From: an uncultured Bacteroidales bacterium
GTDB taxonomy: Bacteria; Bacteroidota; Bacteroidia; Bacteroidales; P3
Assembly: GCA_949291555.1 (NCBI GenBank)
Contig: CASEWE010000011.1
Location: 1-64,000 of the forward strand
Direction: 5' to 3'
Length of the DNA stretch: 64,000 nucleotides
Shown: positions 55,960 to 64,000 of the stretch, in pieces
Numbering within the stretch: the first letter of the stretch is position 1
Layout of the letters: every line of letters begins with the position of its first letter
Position numbers and translations under genes: made by a program
The notes under the pieces: generated by a model
What the model was told of the DNA's origin: nothing
The model's input: the letters and a program-made list of their open reading frames with translations, nothing else
Databases searched by the model: none

Positions 55960-58305
55960 ATGAAAAAGAAATTCCTTCTCTTTTGCCTACTCGTTGCCGC
56001 AGGCTTGTTCCTCGGGACGAACCGCCTTGCCGGGCAAGAAAAGGAGGAAGAACTCTTCACGCTATGGCAGAAGGACTCGGTCCCGATCGAAGAAGATCTG
56101 CTCTACAAGGGCATTCGCCCGCGGGTCGGATTAGTCCTGAGCGGAGGCGGAGCCAAGGGAATCGCCCATGTCGGCGTCTTGAAGGTCATCGAAGAGCTGG
56201 GTATTCCCATCGATTTCATCGGGGGAACCAGCATGGGTTCCATCATAGGCGGCCTGTACGCGTACGGTTATTCGGCGCATGAACTGGACTCTATCCTCCG
56301 GGCGGCGGACTGGAACCTGCTCCTGAACGACAAACCCGACTGGACCGACGTCTTTTACGAAAACAAGAAAGATTACATGCTGAGCCTTCCCTTTTCGTTC
56401 GACGGGGAAAGTTCGATCACGCCTATCGGCTTCCTGAAAGGCCAGCACATCAACAACCTTTTCTACACCCTCACTTCACGTTCCTACCATTTCAGGACTT
56501 TCGAGGAGTTCAACACGCCCTATTTCTGCGTGGCAGCCAACATCGTCAACGGCGAGGCGGTCTATTTGGACAGCGGGAACTTGGCGGTAGCCATGCGGGC
56601 CAGCATGGCCGTACCCGGTGTTTTCGCCCCGGTAAAGCTCGACACGATGGTCCTGGTCGATGGCGGGGTGCTGAACAACTTTCCGGTCGATATCATGTTT
56701 GAACGGGGAGCCGATATCGTCATCGGCGTGGATGTGGGCTTTTCTTATGCGGGCGCCAAGCACATGAACAGTTTCATGGACGTCTTGGAGGAGGTTATCT
56801 TCATGGGGTCGAAAACACGGGTGATGGACAACCGGAGACGTTGCAATATCTTCATCAAGCCCGACTTGAAAGGTTATACGACCACCAGTTTCTCCAAAAC
56901 AGATTCCTTGATGGCCCGCGGAGAGAAAGCGGCTCGCTCGCCCGAAATCTATGCCCAGCTGAAGGCGCTTGCTCAAGACCTTTCGGAATACGAGCCGGAT
57001 CCCAAAAAAGAAAAAAAGCCTTATCTGCCGCCCGATCAGATTTTTATCTCGGAAATCCGTTATGAAGGGCTCGAAAAATACAACCGGGGGTACATCAACC
57101 AGTTCATGCAGATCGAAGAAAGGAAATGGGCCCGGCTGAGCGATATAACAGACGGGGTGGACAGGCTTTACGGCACGAACGTTTTCCGCTTGGTGGCGTA
57201 CGAATTCATGGAAGATCCCGCACACGAGGATGCCGCTATCCTGATCATACGGGTGGAAGAAGCCCCTTCGAATTCCTTCAACCTCGGGGTCCGTTATGAC
57301 AACGACCGGTCGGCCGCCCTTCTGGCCGGGGTCGAATTCCGGAACTTGGGCTTCAAGAATTCCGTCCTGACGGCCGATGCGGAATTGTCGAGAATGTCGA
57401 GCTTCAAACTCGACTACACCCTGCGACCCGACTGGAAGGCTCGGAAAAACCGGTATTCCGTATGGTTGCCGAGCATCGGAGGAAGTTTCGAGTTCTACCG
57501 GATCAGCAGCTACCTTTACCGCAATATCGAAGATTTGAGCCTGCGTACTTCGGAAATACGCTCTTCCCGCTACAAAGTCAGGCTCTACGGGCAATCGAAC
57601 TGGAAACTCAATGTGCTCGGGGCTGGAATCGCTTACGAATATGCCGGAAATAACGAATACATTTCCAGCTCGATCGACCGGAAAGACGTGTTCAATAATT
57701 CATATATCTACCCTTTTGCCTACTTCAAACACAACAGCTTCAACAAAAGGCATTATCCTACCAAAGGGTCGAAAATGACCCTTGAAGTCAACTTTCCCAT
57801 AAGGCTCAGCCAGGAATTGGCAAGCGGTTCGATGAACGGGGCAAAGACATTCCTGAGCGCATACTGGACGGCCGATTTCGCAATCAACTTAGGCAAGCGG
57901 GTGGACTTGTATCCCGGCTTCACTTTGGGGGCTATCCTGTTCAGGAACGGGGCTACGATTCCCATCCAGTACCAATTCTTCCAAGGAAGCTGCGCGCAAA
58001 TACCCGGATGGTACCACTCGTTCCTGCCCGGAGTCCAGCTGGGGCAATCGAGCGGGTACGAATTGGTCAATTTCCGCCTGACGGCCCAAATCATGCTGAT
58101 CAAGAATCTCTATCTGAGTCTCCGGGGCGGCATAGGAAAGGCCGAATACGAGATAAGGGACATGATCCGGCATTTCGACCGCTTGGTCTACGGTGGAAAT
58201 CTCGGCATTTCCTACAATACGCCCATCGGGCCTGTCGGCCTGAGCTTCCAGACTTCCAATGTGCATAAGTTCAATATTTTCCTAAATATCGGCTATTGGT
58301 TCTAA
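55960..58305 (+). CDS. patatin-like phospholipase with POTRA and outer-membrane barrel
   Basis: A 781-residue exported protein with a signal peptide (about 1-25). The patatin domain follows: oxyanion loop SGGGAKG (61-67), nucleophile Ser91 in GGTSMGS and Asp234 in VDGGV, so the Ser/Asp dyad is complete. From about 360 a single POTRA-like module (FISEIRYEGLEKYNRGYI) leads to a C-terminal beta barrel of the BamA/surface-antigen type ending in an aromatic residue (IGYWF). This layout is like PlpD type Vd autotransporters, where the lipase is exposed or released. It stands alone after eno. Confidence 0.9.
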   Translation: MKKKFLLFCLLVAAGLFLGTNRLAGQEKEEELFTLWQKDSVPIEEDLLYKGIRPRVGLVLSGGGAKGIAHVGVLKVIEELGIPIDFIGGTSMGSIIGGLYAYGYSAHELDSILRAADWNLLLNDKPDWTDVFYENKKDYMLSLPFSFDGESSITPIGFLKGQHINNLFYTLTSRSYHFRTFEEFNTPYFCVAANIVNGEAVYLDSGNLAVAMRASMAVPGVFAPVKLDTMVLVDGGVLNNFPVDIMFERGADIVIGVDVGFSYAGAKHMNSFMDVLEEVIFMGSKTRVMDNRRRCNIFIKPDLKGYTTTSFSKTDSLMARGEKAARSPEIYAQLKALAQDLSEYEPDPKKEKKPYLPPDQIFISEIRYEGLEKYNRGYINQFMQIEERKWARLSDITDGVDRLYGTNVFRLVAYEFMEDPAHEDAAILIIRVEEAPSNSFNLGVRYDNDRSAALLAGVEFRNLGFKNSVLTADAELSRMSSFKLDYTLRPDWKARKNRYSVWLPSIGGSFEFYRISSYLYRNIEDLSLRTSEIRSSRYKVRLYGQSNWKLNVLGAGIAYEYAGNNEYISSSIDRKDVFNNSYIYPFAYFKHNSFNKRHYPTKGSKMTLEVNFPIRLSQELASGSMNGAKTFLSAYWTADFAINLGKRVDLYPGFTLGAILFRNGATIPIQYQFFQGSCAQIPGWYHSFLPGVQLGQSSGYELVNFRLTAQIMLIKNLYLSLRGGIGKAEYEIRDMIRHFDRLVYGGNLGISYNTPIGPVGLSFQTSNVHKFNIFLNIGYWF

Positions 58306-58354
58306 TAAAAAAGCCGAAAACACTAAGGAACTTGCAAGACGGCGGTTTTTAGGT

Positions 58355-58609
58355 TATCTTTGACGAAAGTCGGGAATACATGTCTCGACCGGGCAAACGG
58401 GCAAAGTCGATGGCGCATGGTTCTCGCCTTTCGCTATCTTTGTTCCACGAAGATAGGAGGCGGCTCGGCCGAACCATCCCAAGCAAGCTTGGATGCCGCG
58501 GCGCTCGCCTTTCGCTATCTTTGTTCCACGAAGATAGGAGGCGGCTCGGCCGAGCAATCGCAAGCAAGCTTGCTTGTGATTGCTCGGCGCTCGCCTTTCG
58601 CTATCTTTG
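58355..58609 (+). repeat. tandem array of promoter-box modules upstream of holB
   Basis: TATCTTTG boxes lie at 58355, 58435, 58516 and 58602. Modules beginning CTCGCCTTTCGC start at 58423, 58504 and 58590, so the periods are 81 and 86 bases. In a full module CTATCTT and AAGATAG form an inverted repeat around the box, then come GGAGGCGGCTCGGCCGA and a palindrome around AAGCTT. The last module is cut right after its box and leads into holB. No gene is credible in 58306-58630. Confidence 0.88.
58580..58609 (+). promoter_or_regulatory. promoter of holB from the last repeat module
   Basis: TTG at 58580, exactly 19 bases, TATCTTTG at 58602. Of the boxes in this array only this one has a TTG at the consensus distance; it comes from the tail of the preceding module. 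The holB ATG is 21 bases past the box. Confidence 0.7.
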
Positions 58610-58630
58610 CAAATTTGGCACCGCTATTAT

Positions 58631-59845
58631 ATGAGATTCAGGGACATCATAGGGCATCGGGAACTGATCGGGAACATGATCAAGGCGGTTTCGGCCGGAC
58701 GGATTCCCCATGCGCAATTGCTTTGGGGGCCGGAGGGGAACGAAAAACTGGCGCTTGCTCTGGCCTACGCCCAGTATGTCAACTGCCCGCACAAGCTCAC
58801 GGCCGGAGAGGCGGACCTGAACGGCCTTCCTTCGGATTCCTGCGGCCAATGCCCTTCCTGCCTCAAATTCGAGAAACTGGTCCACCCCGATCTTCATTTC
58901 ATCTATCCGAACAACGCCAATGGCGGGTCGATCAAGAAAGATTCCCGCAGCTTGGATTACATCGAAGAATGGAGAAGCCTTTGCCTGGCAACGGATGCTG
59001 AATTCAGTTTCAACCAATGGGTGGAGACCATGGGCATCGGCAACCGCCAAGCCATCATCAACATACGGGACTGCCACCAAATCACGGAAGCCCTGAGCTT
59101 AAAAGCCTCGGAAGCCCGTTACCGCATCCTCGTTGTCTGGATGATAGAGAAGCTCAGCCCTTCCATTGCCTCGACCTTGCTCAAAACGCTGGAAGAGCCT
59201 GAACCTCAAACGCTTTTCTTGCTGGTTTCTGAAAACCCCGATCAAATTCTCCCGACCATCCTCAGCCGGACCCAAATGATCAAGATCCCCCGGCTTGCAA
59301 CCGAGGAAATAACGGCCTATTTAGAGAAAAAGACCGGTATGGAAGAACATGCGGCCAAGGAAATAGCCGCCGCAAGCGCGGGAAACCTCCTTTCCGCCTT
59401 GTCCTTGTGCGCAAACAGCGAAACCCGGAAAAACTTCCACGAAGATTTTGCAACATGGATGCGCCTCTGCTTCAAGGTCGACATGGCGGCTTTGATAGCT
59501 TTTTCCGAAAAAGCAAGCGCGGCAGGAAGGGAGAACCTGAAGCTCTTCCTCCAGAACTGCCTGGAGGAATTGCAGGCATGCCTGCTGACCGCCAACCATT
59601 GCACCCGATGGCTTCACCCGTCCGGGAACGAAAGGACATTCTGGGAAAACTTTTCAAAATACGTCGACAACCAGAACATACATCAATATTACAAACTTTT
59701 CAATGATGCCATTTTTGCCATAAGCCGCAACGGGCATGTTCCTTCGATAATGACCGACATGAGCATGGAACTTTGCCGCATACTGGATACGGCCCGGCAG
59801 AAACTGAAGAAACAGATGCCGGCAACCGCCGGCGGGCATGACTGA
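58631..59845 (+). CDS. holB: DNA polymerase III subunit delta prime
   Basis: Stator subunit of the sliding-clamp loader, 404 residues. It has an AAA+-like N-domain in which the P-loop is degenerate (GPEGNEKLA), as expected for a delta prime that does not bind ATP. A zinc module CGQCPSC lies at about 77-83, and the sensor region ASTLLKTLEEPEPQTLFLL with LSRTQ is typical. ATG at 58631; a 17-residue longer reading runs into the repeat. Starts the holB-ricT-gldH-mrcA group. Confidence 0.92.
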   Translation: MRFRDIIGHRELIGNMIKAVSAGRIPHAQLLWGPEGNEKLALALAYAQYVNCPHKLTAGEADLNGLPSDSCGQCPSCLKFEKLVHPDLHFIYPNNANGGSIKKDSRSLDYIEEWRSLCLATDAEFSFNQWVETMGIGNRQAIINIRDCHQITEALSLKASEARYRILVVWMIEKLSPSIASTLLKTLEEPEPQTLFLLVSENPDQILPTILSRTQMIKIPRLATEEITAYLEKKTGMEEHAAKEIAAASAGNLLSALSLCANSETRKNFHEDFATWMRLCFKVDMAALIAFSEKASAAGRENLKLFLQNCLEELQACLLTANHCTRWLHPSGNERTFWENFSKYVDNQNIHQYYKLFNDAIFAISRNGHVPSIMTDMSMELCRILDTARQKLKKQMPATAGGHD

Positions 59846-59863
59846 TTTCAACGATAAAATCCC

Positions 59864-61444
59864 ATGACTGCGAATACCGAATCACCTGAAAAACATCCTT
59901 CGACCGGGAATCCCGACCAGCAGCACCCTTCCATCGAGGGAAATGCTGCCGCCACCACAGCCTCTTTGCAATCCTCTCCCGAAAAAGGCGAACTGCCGTC
60001 CGAACCACATCCGTCAGCAACGCCTTTCCTCCATGCCGTCCAAGCAGAAAAGCCGCTTCCCGGAACAGAAGAGTTCGACGAGGAGGAACTCTTCTGCCGC
60101 ATGACGGCCAACGAGAACATTTTCAACAGCCGAGGGCTTTCCAAAGCGCCCAAAGCCGACGACGATGGAAGAGCGCATTACCGGCAAATGGGCTGCTGCG
60201 CGCAGATGCACTCTTACCAATGGACCAATCTTTTCCCCTCCATGAGCGCCGAAAGCAACTTTCCCATCGTGCAGGTCCGGTTCAAGAACACGCACAAGGA
60301 TTTTTTCCGCTTGCCGGAAAACACCGCCGGGAAGGAATTCCGAACAGGCGATATCGTGATCGTGGAGAGCAGCAACGGACATGATACCGGCACGATCTGC
60401 CTCAAAGGCGAACTGGTGAGGCTGCAGTTGAAAAAACGCGGGCTCAAAGCCGATTCCCCGCAAATCAGGAAGGTGATACGCAAGGCCCGTCAAAGCGACA
60501 TCGACAAGTGGATCGAAACCATGCAGGCCGAAAAAGAAATGCAACGCAAAGCGCGCGTCATTGCTGCCCAGCTCGGCCTCAGCATGAAAATCAACAACGT
60601 GGAAATCCAAGGCGATTTCACCAAAGCCATTTTCTATTACACGGCCGACGACCGGGTCGATTTCCGCCAGCTCATCAAACTCTACGCCGAGGAATTCAAG
60701 CTCCGGATCGAAATGAGGCAGATCGGCGCACGGCAGGAATCGGGAATCCTCGGCGGGATCGGAGCCTGCGGCCGGGAGCTGTGCTGCGTCACTTTCCTGC
60801 ACAATTTCACTTCGGTAAGCACGCACGCGGCAAGAATCCAGCAGGTTTCGCTCAACCCTCAAAAGCTGGCCGGACAATGCAGCAAGCTAAAATGCTGCCT
60901 CAATTACGAGTACGATGTCTACATGGATGCCTTGAAATCCATGCCCGATTCCAAAATCGTCCTCAAGACCGAAAAAGGCGATGCCCGCTGCATTAAAACC
61001 GACCCGCTCAAACAGACCCTCACCTATGCTTACCACGATGCCCCGGGCGTGTTCATCGAACTGAAAGCGGATCAGGTATTCGACCTGATAGAAAGAAACA
61101 AGCAAGGGGAGATTGCCGGAGACCTGAACGATTACCGCAAAGATGCCGCCCCGAAATCGGAGCCGGAAGCGGAATTCCAGCAAGTGGTGGGGCAAGACGA
61201 TGTGACCCGGTTCGACAAGCCTAAAGAGAACCGGAAGAAGAACAAGGATCGAAAGAAAGGCCAAAAGAAAGAGGACGGGAACAACGCCCGCCAACGGACG
61301 CAACCCTCTCTCCCGGATGCAGCCAAACCCAAGCCCCAAGCCGCCAACAAGGCAAAAGGGGGCGGGAGCAACAAGAAAAACAAGCCCCAGCGTACTGCAC
61401 GGCCGCTCCAAAAACCCATACTCAAAACCAACCCGCAAGAATGA
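59864..61444 (+). CDS. ricT: PSP1-domain protein RicT (YaaT family)
   Basis: A 526-residue cytoplasmic protein. The central PSP1 domain (about 130-380) carries the cysteines GACGRELCC and GQCSKLKCCLNYE that in the Bacillus Ric complex take part in Fe-S cluster binding. An acidic head of about 100 residues and a tail of about 100 residues, very rich in Lys, Asn, Pro and Gln, flank it and look disordered. In Bacillus the complex affects RNA processing; the Bacteroidetes role is not known. Its stop overlaps the gldH start by 4 bases (ATGA). Confidence 0.88.
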   Translation: MTANTESPEKHPSTGNPDQQHPSIEGNAAATTASLQSSPEKGELPSEPHPSATPFLHAVQAEKPLPGTEEFDEEELFCRMTANENIFNSRGLSKAPKADDDGRAHYRQMGCCAQMHSYQWTNLFPSMSAESNFPIVQVRFKNTHKDFFRLPENTAGKEFRTGDIVIVESSNGHDTGTICLKGELVRLQLKKRGLKADSPQIRKVIRKARQSDIDKWIETMQAEKEMQRKARVIAAQLGLSMKINNVEIQGDFTKAIFYYTADDRVDFRQLIKLYAEEFKLRIEMRQIGARQESGILGGIGACGRELCCVTFLHNFTSVSTHAARIQQVSLNPQKLAGQCSKLKCCLNYEYDVYMDALKSMPDSKIVLKTEKGDARCIKTDPLKQTLTYAYHDAPGVFIELKADQVFDLIERNKQGEIAGDLNDYRKDAAPKSEPEAEFQQVVGQDDVTRFDKPKENRKKNKDRKKGQKKEDGNNARQRTQPSLPDAAKPKPQAANKAKGGGSNKKNKPQRTARPLQKPILKTNPQE

Positions 61445-61965
61445 CCATGCCCGACCGTCGAAACCGCAAGAGGCCGCGAATATCCATTGCCCGGCTCCTT
61501 TTCTCCGGCCTGCTGCTCACAGCCTGCCTATGGCTGGCTTCTTGCCGGCCAAAGGCTACCTTGAATGAAAGCCGTCCTGCACCTGCTCCCGCATGGGCCT
61601 TCGACGACCCGATCGGGTTCGATGCGGCGGTAATCGATACGTCATCCCGCTACGACCTGACGTTCAGTCTCAAACACACGGACGACTATCCTTGGATGAA
61701 TGCTTTTTTCCTCATCACGACAGTTTTCCCCAACATGGAAACCCGGATAGACACATTGGAATGTATCTTGGCCGATCCATCCGGCAGGTGGTACGGGAGC
61801 CGGTTCGGGAAATACCGCTCCATGGGATTCCTTTACAAACAGGGGATACGCTTCCCGATTCCGGGAGAATATCATTTCGAAATCCGGCACGCCATGCGGA
61901 ACGACAGCCTGGAAGATATTGTTTCGGTCGGGCTGAAGATACAGGCATCCAGTTACCGCCCGTGA
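61441..61965 (+). CDS. gldH: gliding-motility lipoprotein GldH
   Basis: A 174-residue lipoprotein with a basic N-terminus, a hydrophobic stretch and the lipobox LASC (Cys35). The body has FDDPIGFDAAVIDTSSRYDLTFSLKHTDDYPW, RIDTLECILADPSGRWYG and GEYHFEIRHAM, the GldH pattern. In Flavobacterium GldH is needed for gliding; many non-gliding Bacteroidales keep it. ATG at 61441 overlaps ricT; ATG at 61447 is also possible. Confidence 0.88.
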   Translation: MTMPDRRNRKRPRISIARLLFSGLLLTACLWLASCRPKATLNESRPAPAPAWAFDDPIGFDAAVIDTSSRYDLTFSLKHTDDYPWMNAFFLITTVFPNMETRIDTLECILADPSGRWYGSRFGKYRSMGFLYKQGIRFPIPGEYHFEIRHAMRNDSLEDIVSVGLKIQASSYRP

Positions 61966-62056
61966 AGGCATGGCAACGGCCAACGACCGGAAAAACGCCA
62001 CAAGGAAACACAGATAGAAACCGCTTGAAGGCAAAACCTTTTTCAAATACCGCACC

Positions 62057-64000
62057 ATGCAGAAAAAAAAGACGGATGCGCGCGACTACCCCAAATACAG
62101 GAAAATCCTCTGGGGAATTTTCGGCTCGATAGCCGGACTGGTATTCCTGGTCTTCTTCCTTATCAGCATCGGGGCTTTCGGGTTCATGCCTACTTTCGAG
62201 GACTTGGAAAACCCGGAAAGCTTCCTGGCTTCGGAAATAATATCCTCCGACCAGAAAATCATAGGCTCCTATTACATAGAAAATCGTACGAACGCGGAAT
62301 TCAGCGAACTTTCCCCCTACCTGGTGCAAGCTTTGGTAGCTACCGAAGACAGCCGGTTCTACAACCATAGCGGCGTGGACCTGCGCTCGATAGGCAGGGT
62401 TTTATGGAAGACCATATTGCAAGGAGACAGAAGCGGGGGCGGCGGGAGCACCATCACCCAGCAATTGGCCAAGAACCTCTTTCCCCGAAAAGACCTGGGC
62501 ATGGTAGGCCTGGCTTTCCGCAAGCTCAAAGAATGGGTCATTGCCGTCAAGCTGGAAAGAAATTACGCCAAAGATGAAATCATCGCCATGTATTTCAACA
62601 CGGTCGATTTCGGCAACAATGCGTACGGCATCAAGACAGCTGCCGCCACCTATTTCGGCAAGCTCCCTTCGGAATTGGACATAGACCAAGCGGCAATCCT
62701 GGTAGGCATGCTGAAAGCCACTACCTACTACAATCCTGTCCGCAATCCGGAAAACGCGAAAAAAAGGCGGAACGTGGTCTTGTCTCAAATGCACAAATCC
62801 GGATACATTTCCCAATCCCAGCTGGAAGAGCTTTCGGCCTTGCCGATCGATATGAGCCAATTTTCCCGGCAAACCCACGAAGAAGGGCTGGCCACCTATT
62901 TCCGCGAATACTTGCGCCAATGGATGGTGCAATGGTGCCAGACCCACCGCAAACCCAATGGAGAAAACTACAATCTTTACAAAGACGGGCTCAAAATCTA
63001 CACAACCATCAATTCCCGGCTTCAAAAACATGCGGAAGACGCTGTACGGGAATGGATCGGAGGCACCTTGCAGAAAGACTTCTACAAGGATGTAACAGGC
63101 CGGAACGCGCCTTTCTCGTCAGACTTGACCCGCAAGGAAGTGAACCAGTTCATGGAACAAGCCATGAGGAATTCGGACCGGTACAAGGCCATGAAAAAAG
63201 CCGGAGCCTCGGACAAGGAAATCCGGGAAGCTTTCCAGCAGAAAGTCCGGATGAAGGTCTTCTGCTGGGAAAGCGGGGAAAAAGACACGGTCATGAGCCC
63301 ATGGGATTCCTTGTGGTACCATAAGTGGTTCCTGCATTGCGGCTTGATGTCGGTCGAACCGCAAACCGGCTATGTAAGAGCCTACGTGGGCGATATCGAT
63401 TACAAATACTTCAAATACGATAACGTGACCCAAGGCCGCCGGCAGGTAGGCTCCACCTTCAAGCCCTTCGTCTACACGCTTGCCATGCAAGAAGGGGAAT
63501 TCCTCCCTTGCACCCAAGTCCCCAACGTTCCCGTCTGCATCCCGCTTCCCGATGGAACCGAATGGTGCCCGGTCAATTCCTCCCGCGCTCGCCAAGGGGA
63601 AATGGTCAGCCTGCGTTGGGCCTTGGCCAATTCGATCAATTATATTTCCGCCTACCTGATAAAACGTTTCCCGCCCGAAGCTGTCATCAATTTGGCCCGG
63701 AAAATGGGTATCACCGCACCGATGGAAGCCGTCCCGTCCATCTGCTTGGGAACGATGGACATCTCTGTCAAGGAAATGACCAGCGCAATGGCCACCTACG
63801 CCAACAAGGGAATCCACATCGAGCCCCTTTTCGTGACCCGCATCGAAGACAAGCACGGATTGGTGCTGGAAAATTTCACGCCCAAGCAGGAAGAAGCCAT
63901 GAATGAACAGACAGCCTACCTCATGCTCGATCTCATGCGCGGCGTGGTCGACGAAGGGAGTGCGGGACGGTTGCGCTGGAAATACGGCCTGACCCAAGCC
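62057..64000 (+). CDS. mrcA: penicillin-binding protein 1A (3 prime end outside window)
   Basis: Bifunctional peptidoglycan polymerase and crosslinker. About 648 residues are in the window, open to the right edge. An N-terminal membrane anchor (about 17-45) is followed by the GT51 glycosyltransferase domain with the catalytic glutamate Glu97 in ATEDSRFYNHSGVD and STITQQLAKNLF. The transpeptidase domain has the nucleophile Ser466 in GSTFKPF and SIN in LANSINYIS. The KTGT motif lies beyond the edge. It starts 91 bases after gldH. Confidence 0.95.
   Translation, partial: MQKKKTDARDYPKYRKILWGIFGSIAGLVFLVFFLISIGAFGFMPTFEDLENPESFLASEIISSDQKIIGSYYIENRTNAEFSELSPYLVQALVATEDSRFYNHSGVDLRSIGRVLWKTILQGDRSGGGGSTITQQLAKNLFPRKDLGMVGLAFRKLKEWVIAVKLERNYAKDEIIAMYFNTVDFGNNAYGIKTAAATYFGKLPSELDIDQAAILVGMLKATTYYNPVRNPENAKKRRNVVLSQMHKSGYISQSQLEELSALPIDMSQFSRQTHEEGLATYFREYLRQWMVQWCQTHRKPNGENYNLYKDGLKIYTTINSRLQKHAEDAVREWIGGTLQKDFYKDVTGRNAPFSSDLTRKEVNQFMEQAMRNSDRYKAMKKAGASDKEIREAFQQKVRMKVFCWESGEKDTVMSPWDSLWYHKWFLHCGLMSVEPQTGYVRAYVGDIDYKYFKYDNVTQGRRQVGSTFKPFVYTLAMQEGEFLPCTQVPNVPVCIPLPDGTEWCPVNSSRARQGEMVSLRWALANSINYISAYLIKRFPPEAVINLARKMGITAPMEAVPSICLGTMDISVKEMTSAMATYANKGIHIEPLFVTRIEDKHGLVLENFTPKQEEAMNEQTAYLMLDLMRGVVDEGSAGRLRWKYGLTQA

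Noticed and set aside
58355..58609. CRISPR array
   Set aside because: The repeated part is most of the unit, there are no unique spacers of constant length, only three to four units exist and no cas gene is near.
58360..59001. Frames with repeated SLFHEDRRRLGR-like peptides before holB
   Set aside because: They follow the tandem modules and run into holB out of frame; no coding signal outside the repeats.

Overview
The window is a 64 kb piece of a Bacteroidetes chromosome, most likely order Bacteroidales. The pointers are: the rpsL-rpsG-fusA-rpsJ run with no tuf between fusA and rpsJ; zinc-free S14 and L36; a secreted protein ending in a type IX secretion / gliding-motility C-terminal domain; GldH; RicT beside DNA polymerase III delta prime; and promoters of the Bacteroidetes type (-33 TTTG or TTG, about 19-20 bases, -7 TAnnTTTG). 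Base composition is moderate, a little above half G+C by eye. Everything here is read from sequence; no database search was possible.

Left part (1-12 kb) is a surface-glycan region. After the C-terminal end of an Rpn-family nuclease/transposase and a repeat-rich gap comes a GT4 glycosyltransferase whose reading frame is open back to a (GA)11 tract with no ATG. Facing it is a leftward operon of about 8 kb: flippase, pseB, pseC, pseF, a GT2 glycosyltransferase, pseG, pseH, pseI. This is a complete set for CMP-pseudaminic acid, preceded by a methyltransferase with its own promoter.

Middle-left (12-36 kb) is core metabolism and envelope: flavodiiron protein, topoisomerase IV subunit A, a BatA/vWA membrane protein, chorismate synthase, rpsT, tRNA-Glu, a small membrane protein, ADP-forming acyl-CoA synthetase with butyrate kinase, the T9SS cargo protein, tRNA-Pro, and a leftward run ugd-uxs-rmlD-rsfS-ftsH-LUD-cdsA-psd joining nucleotide-sugar synthesis, ribosome silencing, membrane proteolysis and phospholipid synthesis.

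Middle-right (36-56 kb) is one long rightward translation cluster: rpsL through rplQ with secY, map, infA and rpoA inside, then eno. In it rplN (L14) is broken by an apparent 25-base deletion that removes a conserved stretch and shifts the frame. Since L14 is essential this is either a sequence error or something that needs explaining.

Right end (56-64 kb): a patatin/beta-barrel outer-membrane phospholipase, then holB-ricT-gldH and a penicillin-binding protein 1A cut by the window edge. Upstream of holB, and again upstream of ugd, lies a tandem array of about 80-base modules. Each module carries a Bacteroidetes -7 promoter box, an inverted repeat and an AAGCTT palindrome. These arrays, the GA tract before the GT4 gene and the rplN lesion are the most unusual things in the window.
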